A stretch of 64,000 nt of DNA, from NCBI GenBank assembly GCA_035048815.1, contig JAUCBN010000035.1, positions 16,194,501 to 16,258,500 on the forward strand. Reading direction: 5' to 3'. Of this stretch, positions 35,824 through 49,500 are shown one piece after another (the stretch's first letter is position 1; each line of letters begins with the position of its first letter). The notes under the pieces were generated by a model, which was not told the origin of the DNA, ran no database searches, and saw only the letters and a list, made by a program, of their open reading frames with translations. The stretch comes from Abelmoschus esculentus. Its lineage: Eukaryota; Streptophyta; Magnoliopsida; Malvales; Malvaceae. Made by a program: the position numbers and the translations under genes.

Positions 35824-37996
35824 CGGTCTGTTTTGTAACATAGGAATCTTTACATGTAAATTATTCTTTGATTTATGGATTCTGTTGATTGTGGAGTTCA
35901 GTGGGACCAAATATCTGGTTCAATTGATGAGGTGTTCCGACAATAAAAAGGCTTGAACAAGACAAGACAATCAAGTTTTGACTTTGGACAATCTTAATCA
36001 AGGCAACAACAATATAACATCATGTATGCAATTCTCAACTTTTATTTGGTGTAGGGGTAAACCACCGTTGGAAATAAAATTTAAAGAGTTTTAATTTTTT
36101 AAAGGTAAATAAATAATCAAGTGAAATGAATTTTAAATTTTATATATGAATAATTACAGTGACGGTTTAAAGATTTTATGGGTCTTTTGTAATTTATTAA
36201 AATGTGACCCAAAATGTAACCTTTGGAAGTAATTGTCCATAACTCCTACTAGTTTGAAAAATGTGGCCCTTAAAAATAATTATTTCTTTTAGGAGTCCCT
36301 GTGTGATCGCTACTACTGCGTCTATCCAGAATTTCACTGATTCTACAGAAACAATAATAATTGGAAAAATCAATAAGATTTTATAATCACTTATCACATC
36401 TAGAAAATAATTATAACGTTTTAACAATTTTAACTCATCATTCTTAAGAATACTTTTAAATTTTTTATAATAAATTTTGAGATTAACATAACTAATTAAT
36501 GTAATTTATCAAAATTTTGGGACCCTCTTTTCTAGGGGCCCCTATGCGGTCACTCCTACTGCGTCTGTCCAGAACCCCATTAAGTAATTATTTTATATAT
36601 AGATCGTGTAAATAATTTATATAAACATCTTAATTTTATGGTTCATGGTTAGATTTTAGGGTTCATGTGTAGTGGTTTAGAATTAATGAGTTATTGTTAA
36701 AATTTTGCGTTTGAAATTAAAATTTAAGGTTTATAGATTAAAACCTAAATCTCTAAATTATAGCATATAAATCATAAGTTTTAATCGAACCCTAAGTTAT
36801 AAACCCTTAAACTTAAACACTTAAATCTAACCCTAAATTCTAACTATAAACCTTAAACTAAGATGTATAGTTTTTTATTTCTATCGCTTGTATATCGAAT
36901 ATATACACTTTTTTATGGGTTAGAATCCGCTTACATTGAGTAAAACCCAATTACTTTTATACATTTTTAAATCATTTGACGATGATGATAATAGATGACT
37001 AAATTTTTTTTCAACTGTTAATCTTCATATTTTTTACTGTTATTATTATCCATTTATTTACCTTCACAACGGTTTCAAAAAGGTATAAAACTTTTATGTT
37101 TTACATAGTGTAAGAGGATCTATCCATTTTTGGTAAAATATATCTCAACTAGTTTTATACTAATTTATGGTCATTGAACAGATAAAATAAATAAATAAAA
37201 ATAAAAAATGAAAAGATTTTTTAGAGATAAAATAAGAATATTCAATCTTATTCATTAATTTCACTCGTACAATATCTTAATTTAGTGAGATATGTATATT
37301 ATAAGAGCTTTACTATTACTTGAATCACTTAATAAATAAAAATCGATAACTGAAATTAACGACGATATAGATCTGTCAATTTATATATTTTTATTTGAAA
37401 TATTTTTTTCACCCACATCATGAGTATAACAAAATCTATAATATTTACTAATTTAATACCATGTATATCATGTTACATGTCAAAAAGTCTATAGGTTCAA
37501 TAATATAATCACATTTAAAAGTAAAATAATTTTTATTAGTATAAATAAAATTGAAAACTTCTAGAAGATGATTTATAATTCTCTCATTATAATACCACAT
37601 TTCTTTTATTTTAACTTTTATTTTAATTACTTTTAATATTTTATAATAATTACTTAAATAACATTATTTACTTATATTGTTAAAAAAATACCGTCAACTT
37701 TGCTTGAATTTTAAATTGCAGTTTTAAAAATATCATAGTACAGTCGCACATCAATAAAAATATAGAATAACTATATATTTGATATTTTATTTATTTTTAT
37801 TTTTTAATGTCTTACTTTTTTTAGATAAAATAGTATCTAACGATATATTTTATTTTTATTTTGGTATAAAAATCACAAATGATAATCTGTCACATTGTTT
37901 TCTCTCGTATAGTCATAATGTTACATCGATTAAAATTATAAAAAGTACATGTGGTATGCTAACTAAGAGAGAGAAAAATGATATGATAGTCTACGA
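35824..37996. other. AT-rich intergenic sequence
   Basis: The first 150-200 bases are probably 3' UTR. At 36287-36333 and 36528-36577 a ~48-bp phrase is repeated (shared core CTACTGCGTCTRTCCAGAA). No gene is seen. Confidence 0.4.
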
Positions 37997-38514
37997 TAGG
38001 GGTGTAAACGAGCCGAGTCGAGCTCGAGTAGTGCTAAGCTCGGCTCGACTCGTTAAGATTTCGAGTCGAGTTCGAGCTTGAGTAATTTTAAACGAGCCTA
38101 AAAAATCTGAGCTCGGCTCGACTCGTTTAGAACTCAAGTCGAGTTTGAGTTTTTTTCGAGCCTAATCGAGCTAAGTATTAACCGATCTTCGACCATGTTA
38201 GACTTGAGTAACTCTTATCTCTTACGTCTCATTTAAAGCCTAACGGAGAAAAAACTTTGATACACAAGTTGTGTAAACTCAAGCTTGTTAATTTTAGGTT
38301 TTAATATGTTAATTTGGAATGTAAGACTTATGTTTAGAGTTTAGATTTTAGGGTTTTAAAGTATATTTATATTTTCGAGTAGCTCGTGAGCTTTTCGAGT
38401 CAAGTATCATGTAGCTCGGCTCGGCAAGAACTCGAGCCGAGCCCAATCGAGTCGAGTTTTGACCGAGTCGAGCTCGAGTAGCTCGCAATCTGTCTAATTT
38501 CATTTACAAACCTA
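37997..38514. mobile_element. hAT-like non-autonomous element, 518 bp
   Basis: It runs from TAGGGGTGTAAACGAGCCGA to TTTCATTTACAAACCTA. The flanks GTCTACGA and ATATACGA match at 6 of 8 positions. Both arms are crowded with GAGTCGAGCTCGAG and CTCGGCTCGACTCG words, which can pair with each other. No ORF of interest. Confidence 0.78.
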
Positions 38515-39574
38515 ATATACGACATATGATTTTCTCTTTTTTAGTCAGTATGTCACCTGTGTTTTTCTCTCTTCTCAGCTCTTCTAACTAATATATTATT
38601 TATTTTTTTAATGATGATATATCAAAATAAAACAAAATATAATATTAAGTGTCATTTTGTGAAAAAAAACAAATAAATAATATGTTAAAATAGAAAAAAT
38701 TGATAAAAATAAGATATTAAATATGTAGTTTTCCTAAAAATATTAACATTCAATTGACCGTTAAAAAAGGACTTAATTGAAAAAAATGAAACATTATCTT
38801 TTAAATTGCCCAAGAAAACACTTTAAGGGTGCAATTGAGAAATTGGCAAATGTTGAGGACTCTTGCTAATATGCCATATTTATATAAAAGATTTTGGATC
38901 GGGTGTGGGCCGTACTACCGACCTGAGCTGGTCAGACTGCAAAATGGACCTCGGACACCTGTAGGTAATCAGAAGCCTAAGTAGCTGAGCTGAGCCGAGC
39001 TAAGTCAAGCCCAGCTGGTAAACTTTTCCTTATTTTTTTATTAAAAATAATATTTGTTAATGGAAATGATTATTTAGTAATTGCGGATTATAGTCGATTC
39101 TCCATATCAATTTAATTACATGATTAGCTAATTAATTAACATCAAACTAACTGCGTTGATTAACCTTTTAATTTGTTATAATTAGTTTATCACAATTATA
39201 TTTTTATTTTTAATAAAATTCAATTTAATTAAATAAAAAATTTAAAATTATATTAAAAATTTATTTAAAGAAGTTGAACTTATCTTATAATTAGAGTTAT
39301 ATTTATGAATTTGAATTCATTAAATAAATTTTTAATATATTTTTAAAAATTTTATTTTATATCATAAAATAACTATTATTTAATGTATATAATGTTATCA
39401 ACTTTAATTTAAATATTATTTATTTTGTAGTGGTTTAAGTGCTTTATGCTCATAGTTATGTTATGTTCGAGTTTCTTTAATCCATATTTATTTTCTTGTA
39501 TTAACAACAAACTAAAACATATATTATATTTTGTACTTTATATCTTAAATGGTCATCTGATTTACCTTCACCAG
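38515..39574. other. AT-rich intergenic sequence
   Basis: No gene is seen. A short GC-richer stretch (38890-39020, with GAGCTGAGCCGAGC) looks like a fragment of another repeat. Confidence 0.4.
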
Positions 39575-40975
39575 TATCTCTCCCCCAAAAACATGTTTTT
39601 TTTACCACCGCACAAAGAAAATATTTTATTGCGACTGAACAAGATATTGAGGAATTTTTCATACGTAAAATCATATTTATTGATATAGGCCTTTTCCACA
39701 TAAAAAGGGAATCTTTTGTTACAATAGAAGTAGAAGTGATGTGGATTATTTAAGAATCGAAGTTGATTTGCTTTATAAAAAGAAGATATCAATGAACTTC
39801 TATGAAATGGTTTCATGGGATTCAGCTAATTGTCTTGATCGTGGGATATCATTGAGAAATAAGAATCCGTATTATCAAAAGATTTCCTGCGATTATTTCT
39901 AGTATGGAATGAGTCAATCATCCACTTTGGTATCTTATTGACCAAAAATGGTGATATTGTTCCTCCATTGATCAAGAATTTCAGTTTTTGAGAAGTATTA
40001 TGATCATCCAATAAGAAAGGTTTCAATTTTTTCAAATGAACGATTTGAAGACCTATTGATTCTAACAACTGATTGCAAAGTTGGTCATTCGGACATTTCA
40101 ATTCATAGATGTGGATCTCAGACCTATGAATGGGGATATTCTCGAAACTCACAAAGAAAAAAGGAAGTGAGTTAGACAAAAAGAGAAGCAACTTGGACAA
40201 AAAGAGAAGTAACTTGGACAAAAAGAAATGAAGTGCCTTAGACAAATCTTTTTTGTCGATAACCTCAAATTAATCAATCGAATATTGATTAATACGTAAT
40301 CGATCGAACACTACTTGAAAACGGCTCTTCTGCTCAGAAACGAAATGTTCCAAATGCTCCTAGAAATTCTTGCTCCCATTGGACCATTTGTATCTATATG
40401 CATTAGGATCCCGATTCATGGATCTCTCGGTCCGAGAAATCAAAATAAGAGGATCGAACCATTTCTTCTAACTCTTTTTCAAATTCGATAAATATTTATT
40501 GATCGTATATTTCATTATAGTTCTATGATTCAGAGTATCATTTCCTATTTGATCCCTTTGAATTCCATATTCAAGGTTGCGATCGGATCGATTCATTAAA
40601 AAAAATCAATTTAATACATTTCTTATGTACCCATAGGTGCTATATTGGATTTGAATCAGATTTCGGATCAATCTATCTTGATTGACTGCCTCCATTATGT
40701 TGTTGCTAGCAAATACCACTATTTTTGGTTTTGGATCTTCCAAATCATTCCCGCAGGAGATCCGGACCCAGTTTTTTATGATCCTTCGATAAAAAGATTC
40801 ATTTTCTTCATAAAAATAGGAGGTAGAACCGATAAAGATTTCTTTTTTGATTCATCCCTGGAGTTGAATATCTCATTCAAGAATTATTTTTGATCCAATC
40901 CGTAGGAATCAATAGAAAAGGCTACGGTAAACTTGTGCCTTTTACTCGACCTAAGTTGATTCTCATCCTAGCCAA
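39575..40975 (-). pseudogene. ycf2: Nuclear insertion of plastid DNA: fragment of ycf2
   Basis: On the minus strand the sequence reads as the chloroplast Ycf2 protein in broken segments. Two long open pieces stand at 40245-39826 (including ESIGLQIVHLKKLKPFLLDD and NKIPKWMIDSFHTRNNRRK) and 39816-39568 (FHRSSLISSFYKANQLRFLN). Upstream, recognisable scraps carry stops and shifts, for example [19 protein letters not shown] (about 40490) and FLSKDHKKLGPDLL (about 40770). In plastids Ycf2 is a large essential protein linked to an inner-envelope import motor; here it is a dead nuclear copy. Left and right limits are judged from where the similarity stops. Confidence 0.88.
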
Positions 40976-43546
40976 ATTTTTTGTTTTTTTTTTCTTTTTT
41001 CAATAGGTGATGACATGTGTCGAAACCTAATTGAGTGATTAATTTATTTTATTAAATTAAATTTATGATCAAATTAATATAATATTTAACTAATATAAAT
41101 CGAATATGTAGTTATATAAAAAATTATAACAATCACGTCACCCCTTCGTTAGATTTTATAGTTGATGGTCAAAATATTATATTATAATTTTATTTTTTTT
41201 AATTTAATGATCAAAATAAATCAGACCCAATAGTTAAATTGTTACACGGATAATTTACTCTATTTTTATTTACTTCTTAAATTAAAATGGAACTAAATTA
41301 AATATCATCAAGTCACACAAGTTTGATTCATACTAATAAAAATAAAATATATTTCATGATCAACCGTTTATCTTTTAGTCATTATTATCGACAATAAATT
41401 TCATGACTAAAAAAAATACTTTTTATAAAAAATAACTGAATAAATTTGAATTAAATAATGACCATAATTTACTTAATACAATAATTATAATATATAAGAC
41501 ACAAGTCAATAAAAATAATAAAAATTTGTTAATGAAATAATCCAAATTAAATTTCGGGACATAGCCACGAGCTACAAGCTGTCTTAGGTTTGGAGCCGGC
41601 TCAACATATTTATATTACCCAAAAGCCCCGTTCAGAAACTCGACCCTTCTGCATCCGAAGCAGAAACGAGCCATGGGCAAATTAGTCATTTAACCGAACC
41701 AGATTTCATTGCCGATCAAAACACAGGCTCGACCTCGACCTCCATGGCCATGTACGAACTTTCCACTTTAAGCTTCTAGCTTCGATTCAATCACGTAAAC
41801 CTAATTTCGTGCCCATAATTTAAAGAAACTAATTATCCTGCTAAATAATTACGGCCTCCTGCATCGCCTCTTCTCGCGATTTATCGAAGGTAGATTTTTA
41901 CTTGCATTATTGATTCCAAGCTTTAGGGTTTCCTTTTCTACTCTTGTGTTTTTGTTTATTTGATTTACTTCTTATTTCAGTTTTATCTTCTAGTTTTCGT
42001 TTTGATTTGATTGTTAGTTGTTTTCTGCAAAAAAAATTGGTCAATTGTTGAGGTTGGATGAATGAAGTATGATTTGATGTATAAGCGAGGAATTATAGGA
42101 TAAGTTGGTAAATTTAAAGCTTAGATTGTCTTTACTGTGTTAAATACATAATTTCATTTGATGAAGCTGGATTTTGTTGATTAGTCAAAAATATGATGCT
42201 ATATTGAGGAATTTAACAGAGATGATATTTTGTTGATTCGTTTCGTCTTGTTGTTGCCTGATTCGATATTGACTTGGAGTTAATTCAAGTAAGGAAAGTG
42301 GAGTTGAAGGGGATTCTATGTATCCTTGTGTCATGGTTAAAAATGTGAGGAACGGAAGAGCAATGTTGATTAGGAAATAATTTAAATGACAATGCTGCTC
42401 TTACTGGCTGGTCTGATATAGAAGTGTCTTTCATTTGAAATCCCATTGACTTCAACCTATTAAACAATGTTGTTCATCTTAAGTTATAGTCTCGACAAAA
42501 CATAATTTATGTAATGATATATTATATTATATTGCATTATACATAATCTGCAGGAGCGTTAGCCAAATGTTCTTCTACTCGAGTTTGGTTAATGTGCTGA
42601 AATTTATTTGCTTGACTAACTTTTTTTGAACTATGATTCTATAGCAACTCATAATGTGTTAATGACCAACAGCCTTAGTAGCAATTTTTGTTTTGATGCA
42701 TGAGAGGGGATTTTACATGGAGGAGTTATACAGTTTAGAAACTTGTTTAAATACAAGGTAAATTGAATGGGTGGTTCGATCACAATTTTATTTTATATGG
42801 GTTTTACTGGGAGTACCTTAAGGAAACTATTATTCGTAGACTATCTATATTAAATGTAGTAATAGACTAGTAATGTAATGAATTCCTATGCATTGGAGAA
42901 AATATTACATAAAAAACCTTGTATTCCCTGCTTTCATTTATTGCATTTATGTTAGGTGCCTTTGCTATATTACTTTTTTTACTAGTTTTTACAACATGTA
43001 AAAATCCCTTGATTGACTATGCATCCCATAATTATCTGGTCATTATTTAGTCATGCAAATTGATCACTTTTCAACATGAATTGAAAAATGTAAATGCGAG
43101 CAAGCTACTGGAGTACCCTCTTTTAACCTTTGGGAACTCCTACCGTCTTGTAACAGGACAGTGAAAAGATTATTGGCACAGGCTGTGGAAGGTGATGAAT
43201 GTCATCTTAGTTCCAAGCCTTCAATATTTCTTTCTAACTGCTATTGATTATTTTATTATTAACTTTAATCTGCCACTTCTAGTTTTATTTTTTGTCCCTT
43301 ATAAAAAATGTATTTTTTGTGTTTGCATTATGCATAAAAACATCGTGAATTTCGAGGTAGTATTGAGTGCATTTGTTCTAACATATAATTTACATGCTTA
43401 TCCTTAGTTTTTCTCCTGCTATGCAGATACGTAGTTTGTCACTTAAGAGTTTAAATCAGCCTTTATGTGCTGTTGTTCTACAATATTGTAATGCTCTGCT
43501 GTATTTATTGGCCATATAAAATTTTGGATTGGCAAAATCTGATGCA
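40976..43546 (+). promoter_or_regulatory. Spacer, promoter and probable multi-exon 5' leader of the large unknown gene
   Basis: AT-rich to about 41560, then a GC-richer leader-like stretch (41570-41890) with a donor CGAAG|GTAG at 41890. Possible leader exons follow after acceptors at 42553 (CTGCAG) and 43156 (TAACAG), the latter ending at a donor GAAG|GTGATG at 43192. These are read from splice signals alone. No upstream coding frame was convincing. Confidence 0.35.
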
Positions 43547-46500
43547 ATGGCGATGTCCGGCAAGTATGAGCTTTCTGGTAGCCCAGACAGACCACTGTAT
43601 ACCAGTGGGCAGCGTGGGGCCCTCTTAGCTGCTCAATTAGACAGATCAGGTAGCTTTCGCGAGACCTTGGAGAATCGGATTCTATCTTCTATGCCAAGTA
43701 TGCCGAGAAGCAGTTCAGTAGCAGCCCAAGGAGATATATCTAAATTCTTCCAGTGCTTGCGTTTTGATCCCAAGGTGGTTGCTGCTGATCATAAGTCTAA
43801 TCGTCAAGGAGACTTTAAACGACACATTAATGTTGCTCTTGGCCTTTCTGCCGATGAATCTCCTACCCTGTTGTCAAAAGGCAAGCTCCTCCCTTCTCCT
43901 ATTCCCGAAGAAATCAAACGAGTAAAGGCTGGTATACGGGATTGTTCTGTCAAAGCAAGGTAGTCTTTGTAAATTTTGTATTTTGGACCTAATTTGTCAT
44001 TATTTATTAAAGCGATTCATTTAACAGGGAGCGAGTGAAAACTTTCAATGAAGCCTTATCAGTATTCAACAAGTTTTTCCCTAGCATACCATCTAAGAAG
44101 AGATCTCGATCAGAAAGCTTTTCTAATGACCGACCTAATGCCTTGATATCTGGAGATCGGTCAGTCTTGAGCCCTACTGTTGCTAAGATGGGAATGCATA
44201 ATAACTCCACTGCTGGAGGTCTTGAATTTGAACAGCAGAAGTCAGAAGAAAGGCCTAAACGTGCTATTCCTAATAAACGTACTCGAACTTCTTTGGTGGA
44301 TGTGAGGGTTTGTATCTGTGATATCTTCTATCTCTATGCATTTTTGTCATCATAATCTTATGATTCCATATCTGCTATTAGGCTTGATATCAGTTGTTTC
44401 ATAAAATTAAGCAATGGCTATCTTACATGCTATATTCAAGTTTAATTTGGGATAAAAAATGCCATTCCGAATGTAATTATTATTGTTACTAATTCTCACC
44501 GGTACAAATTGGCACCAAGATGAGACCAGAGATGTAACCATGCAGAAGTTTAAGAAAATGAGATGGAAAACCATATTGATCTTACTGCTGGTGGATTGGT
44601 GCCAATTTGCATGTGTCTTGCCTTTTTTTGCGTCACTATCTCTTGAAGAAGAGTTTAACATTTGTTCTAATGGATCTATCTAGATGGATATACGTAATAA
44701 TGCTCAAGTCAGGCAGCCTTGTAATGCTGATAGAGATAAGGAAATGCTCAGGGTTTCAACTAGTGGCTTAGTTCAGGGTGAAGATCGAACCTTATCAGGT
44801 GGTGTTGATGGATGGGAAAAGACAAAGATGAAGAAAAAACGGTCTGGGATAAAAGCTGATATATCTCCAAGCATTGTATCAACTAAACTAGAAGGGCATC
44901 GGGAATTTAAACAGGAAATACATCAAAGGACTGTTTCTGATACTCGATCAAGGTTGAGTAGTGACGCCCATGGGTTCAGGTAGGTCCGCTGCCATGAGAT
45001 TTGTGTGAATGAGGAACTTGAATTATTATGATGAGTTGATGACGGTAGTGGTATGTTTTGTCAGTATTCGTTTATAACATAATTTATCTACTGGAAATTA
45101 ATCTTCTTCCTTTTTTTTTTCCATGCCGTGGATGATATACTGAATTAAGATGTCAAGCTTTTATTTTATGCCTCCGAGTTTCCTTTTGTTTCTCATTTGA
45201 GTTGTATATTTATTTTTGAGTTTCTTATTCTATTTTGAGCATGTTTTTAATGATATTTCCAGGGTGAGTTACATCAAAATTTTGGTAACCCTATGTTGTT
45301 TCTTTCATGTTCATTTATATGTTGTACCCTCATTATATCATCCTATGATATATTGCCCTTATTTGGCAAGATACTTTGGTTGAGATCTTAATCTTCCGAA
45401 CGCATTGTTAGTTGTTGAGATTATGTTAAGAATTTATAGTTAGTTTATCAAGAATTTATCTTGGTAAAAGAGTCTTAGTTATATTTAAAGTTTTATATTT
45501 AAGAGTTTTAAGTTTAGGATATCTAGGACTCCTAATTCAATTAGGAGTTTTATTCTTAGGTTATATAAGAGTCTATAAATTTGTTCTTTTAATCATTAGA
45601 ATAAACTGATCAAGTTTACTCAAAAACCTATCGTTTATCTACTTATTTAACATGGTATCAGTCTAAATCGATCATGTCGACAATATTTCTTCCATGGCTT
45701 TTCCTCTTCAATCCATGTCGAGTGAAATAGCATCTTCCTGAACATCCACTGCCACCATGGCAGATTTTTCAGAAGTAACAGGCACCATTGTTACTTGTCA
45801 AAAGTTTGTGGGCCATAATTATCTTCAATGGTCACAATCTGTTAAACCATTCGATGGTAAGAATTCAATCCCAAAACCATCAAAGAAAGCCTCATCTACC
45901 GATGTCACAACAAAACAACAAGGTGGTTTCACGACACAACAGATGCTAGGACTACAACAATTATTCAATAAATTTAATAGTAGTAGTGAAGGCAATCTAG
46001 CCCTAGCAGAAGATGAAGGTGTCCATCAACAATCCTCCTCTACTGCTTTTCTTTCCACTGCACATACGTCAAATTGGATAGTTGATTCAGGTGCTTCTGA
46101 TCATATGACTGGTAACAAAGACATACTCATTCAATTTACTCCTTCATGCTCAAAAAGTTATATTAAAATAGCTGATGGTTTTCTATCTCCAATTAAAGGC
46201 ACTGGTACTGTATTTGTTAATAGTGATCTAGTCCTTAAAATTGTACTTTTTGTGTCTAGTTTGGATTGTAACCTACTGTCTGTGAGCAAGCTTTCCAAAG
46301 ACCAAAATTGTTCTTTTTGTTTCACTGACAAAGAATGTTTTTTACAGGCACCGACTTCGAGAAAGAGGATTGGTAGTGCTAGGCTACAAGGTGGTCTCTA
46401 CATTTTGACCAACAACAATAATTCTGTCCAAATTTCTTCTCCTTCTTGTTCTTTAGGACAAATCGATGATGTTATGTTATGGCATTTTAGGTTAGGTCAT

Positions 46501-49500
46501 CCAAATTTCAATTATCTTGCAAAGATATTTCCACATTTATTTCTTAATAAGAAACTATCTTTCTTTCAATGTCATATTTGTCCTCTTGCTAAACAAACAA
46601 GAGCTAGTTATTCACCATCATCTCATAAACCCTCACATCCTTTCTCTTTGATTCACAGTGATGTTTGGGGGCCTTCTAAGGTAAAAAATATTAGTGGGAG
46701 TAGATGGTTTATCACATTTATTGATGACCACAGTCGAACTACTTGGGTCTATTTATTAAAAGAAAAATCAGAGGTGTCCTTTGTCTTTTAAAAGTTTTAC
46801 AACATGATTGAGACTTAATTTAATAGTAAAATTCAGATTTTTAAATCTGACAATGGAGTGAGTTTTTCACACAATCATTAGGAAAAATTTTTCTAGAAAA
46901 AAGGATAGTCCAAATAAGTTCGTGTGTTGACACTCCACAACAAAATGGAGTTGCTGAGAAGAAAAATAGACACCTATTAGAAGTAACAAGAGCCCTAATG
47001 TTCACTAGTCATGTACCAAAGTACTTGTGGGGTGAAGCCTTATTAACAGCTACATACTAATTAATCGGATGCCCAGCAAAGTACTCAATTTTTGAACACC
47101 CGGGATGTATTCCTAGAGAGTTTTCCCAACTTTAAACCAATATCTTCCACTCTTCATTTAAGAGTATTTGGATGTACTGTTTTTTTGCAAAATTTAGATC
47201 CCTCTAAGTCTAAATTAGATCCAAAGGCTATCAAATGTGTTCTAATATGATATTCTTCACTAAAGAAGGGCTACAAATGTTACCATCCACCCACTCAAAA
47301 AATCTTTATTTCATTAGATCTTATCTTTTTTGAACATGATCCTTATTTCTCCAAGGTTGTAACTCAGGGGGAGAATCCTATTGATCTATAGCCTTCTCAT
47401 ACTCAAGATAGTCTATCCATTCCCTTAACCTTCTTACCTTCTAGTCAATATTTATCACCAAATACACAAAATCCTATTGAAAGTTCATGTCCTCCACCTA
47501 CCTTTATTACTCCGGTCAATTTACAAACCACACCTACATCACCATCATGTCCTTTACCTACCTCTACCACTCCAGTAATTCACAAACCGCATCTACATCA
47601 CCATTACATTCTCCTCCTAAACCCCTTCAAGTTTATACCAGAAAAAGAAGAAAAATTTCTGAGACCATTTTGCAAATTGGTATTTGCCAAGAATTAGACT
47701 TAAATCCATCTGCCTGTGAAGAAAATCAAAGTAATGACTCAACTAGTATTCCTTCTCATCTACTTGAATCTAAATCTGTGCTTATCGCCAAGAGAAAAGG
47801 AGTTAGACAATGTACTAAATACCCTATTGAAAGGTATGTCGGTTATGTGAAGTTGATTTGATCCTTTAAAGCATTTACAACAAGTTTGGATGAAGAATAA
47901 GTTCTTAAGACTATCGAAGAGGCTCTACAATCCCCTAAATGGAGAATGGCAGTTGAAGAAGAAGTTGAGGCACTAAATAAAAACAATACATGGACTATTA
48001 CATACCTACCTCAAGGTAAAAAATCAGTTGGCTACAAATGGGTTTTTGCTATCAAATTTAATCCTGATGGAAGCGTATTGAAGTACAAAGCAAGGTTAGT
48101 TGCTAAGGGTTTTACTCAGACTTATGGAGTTGACTATAAAGAAACTTTTGCTCCAGTAGCTAAACTTAATTCTGTTAGAGTTTTATTAAGCTTAGCTGTA
48201 AATTGTGACTGGAACTTACATCAACTTGATATAAAAATGCCTTTCTAAATTGAAATTTGGAAGAAGAAGTTTATATGCAGATTCCACCAGAACTAGAAGA
48301 TGATGAAAATAACTAGAAGGTATGTAAGCTTAACAAATCCCTCTGTGGCTTGAAACAGTCACCAAGAGCTTGGTTTGAAAGATTTACTAGAGTCATCTTG
48401 AGAATGGGTTACAAACAGTCTTTGTCAGATCATACACTATTCTCTAAAGTATCTCCAGACAACAAAAGAGTTATCCTGATTGTTTATGTGGATGATATAA
48501 TCCTAACAAGAGATGATGAGAGGGAGATCCACCAACTAAAGAATATGCTCAATAGAGAATTTGAAATTAAAGACGTAAACTCAGATATTTCGTGGCTAGA
48601 TCAAGCATGGGACTAGTTATTAATCAAAGAAGGTATGTTCTAGATTTGCTTGAAGAAAGTGGGTTAATGAGTTGTAAACCAGCAGACACCCCTATGGATG
48701 TTGGTTTGAAATTCAACAAGGCAGGCTTAGGCCCTAAGACAGACAAAGAGCTATACCAAAGACTAGTAGAAAAATTGACTTACTTATCCTTAACCTGACC
48801 AAATATATCTTTTCCTGTTAATATTATGAGCCAATACATGACCGATCCCAGACAGAAACACATGGAAGTTGCAAAACGAATACTAAGGTACTTAAATGGT
48901 ACACCCGGACATGGCTTAATATTTAAGAAAAACCATGACAGAAGTGTGAAGGTGTTTTCAGACTCAAGTTGGGCAAGTGAACTTACAAATAGAAGATCTA
49001 GAAGTGGTTATTGTTCATTCGTTTGGGGTAACTTAGTGACTTGGAAAAGTAAGAAGCAAACAGTAGTCTCAAGGAGCAGTGCTGAAGCCGAATACAGAGC
49101 ATTAACTTTAGGAATATGTGAAGGAATTTAGCTACAAAAGCTACTTGAAGAACTTGGAATGTGTCAAGACAAAAAGTTTAAAATCTTTTGTGACAATCAA
49201 TCAACAATTCAGATTGCCAAGAACCCTATCTAACATGATCGAACAAAACATGTTGGGATAGACAGACACTTCATAGCAGAAAAACTCACGAGTGGAGTCA
49301 CATCCTTGTCCTATATTCCAACCGAAGAACAAGTGGCAGATATATTTACAAAAGCTTTACCAAAAGCCTTGTTCGACAAGTTTATGTCCAAACTGGGATT
49401 ATACAATGTATACTCACCAGTTTGAGGGGGAGTGTTAGTTGTTGAGATTATGTTAAGAATTTATAGTTAGTTTATCAAGAGTTTATCTTGGTAAAAGAGT

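Noticed and set aside
43529..43546. Six extra residues before MAMSGKYEL in the large gene
   Set aside because: The reading starts at TTG; the first ATG is 43547.
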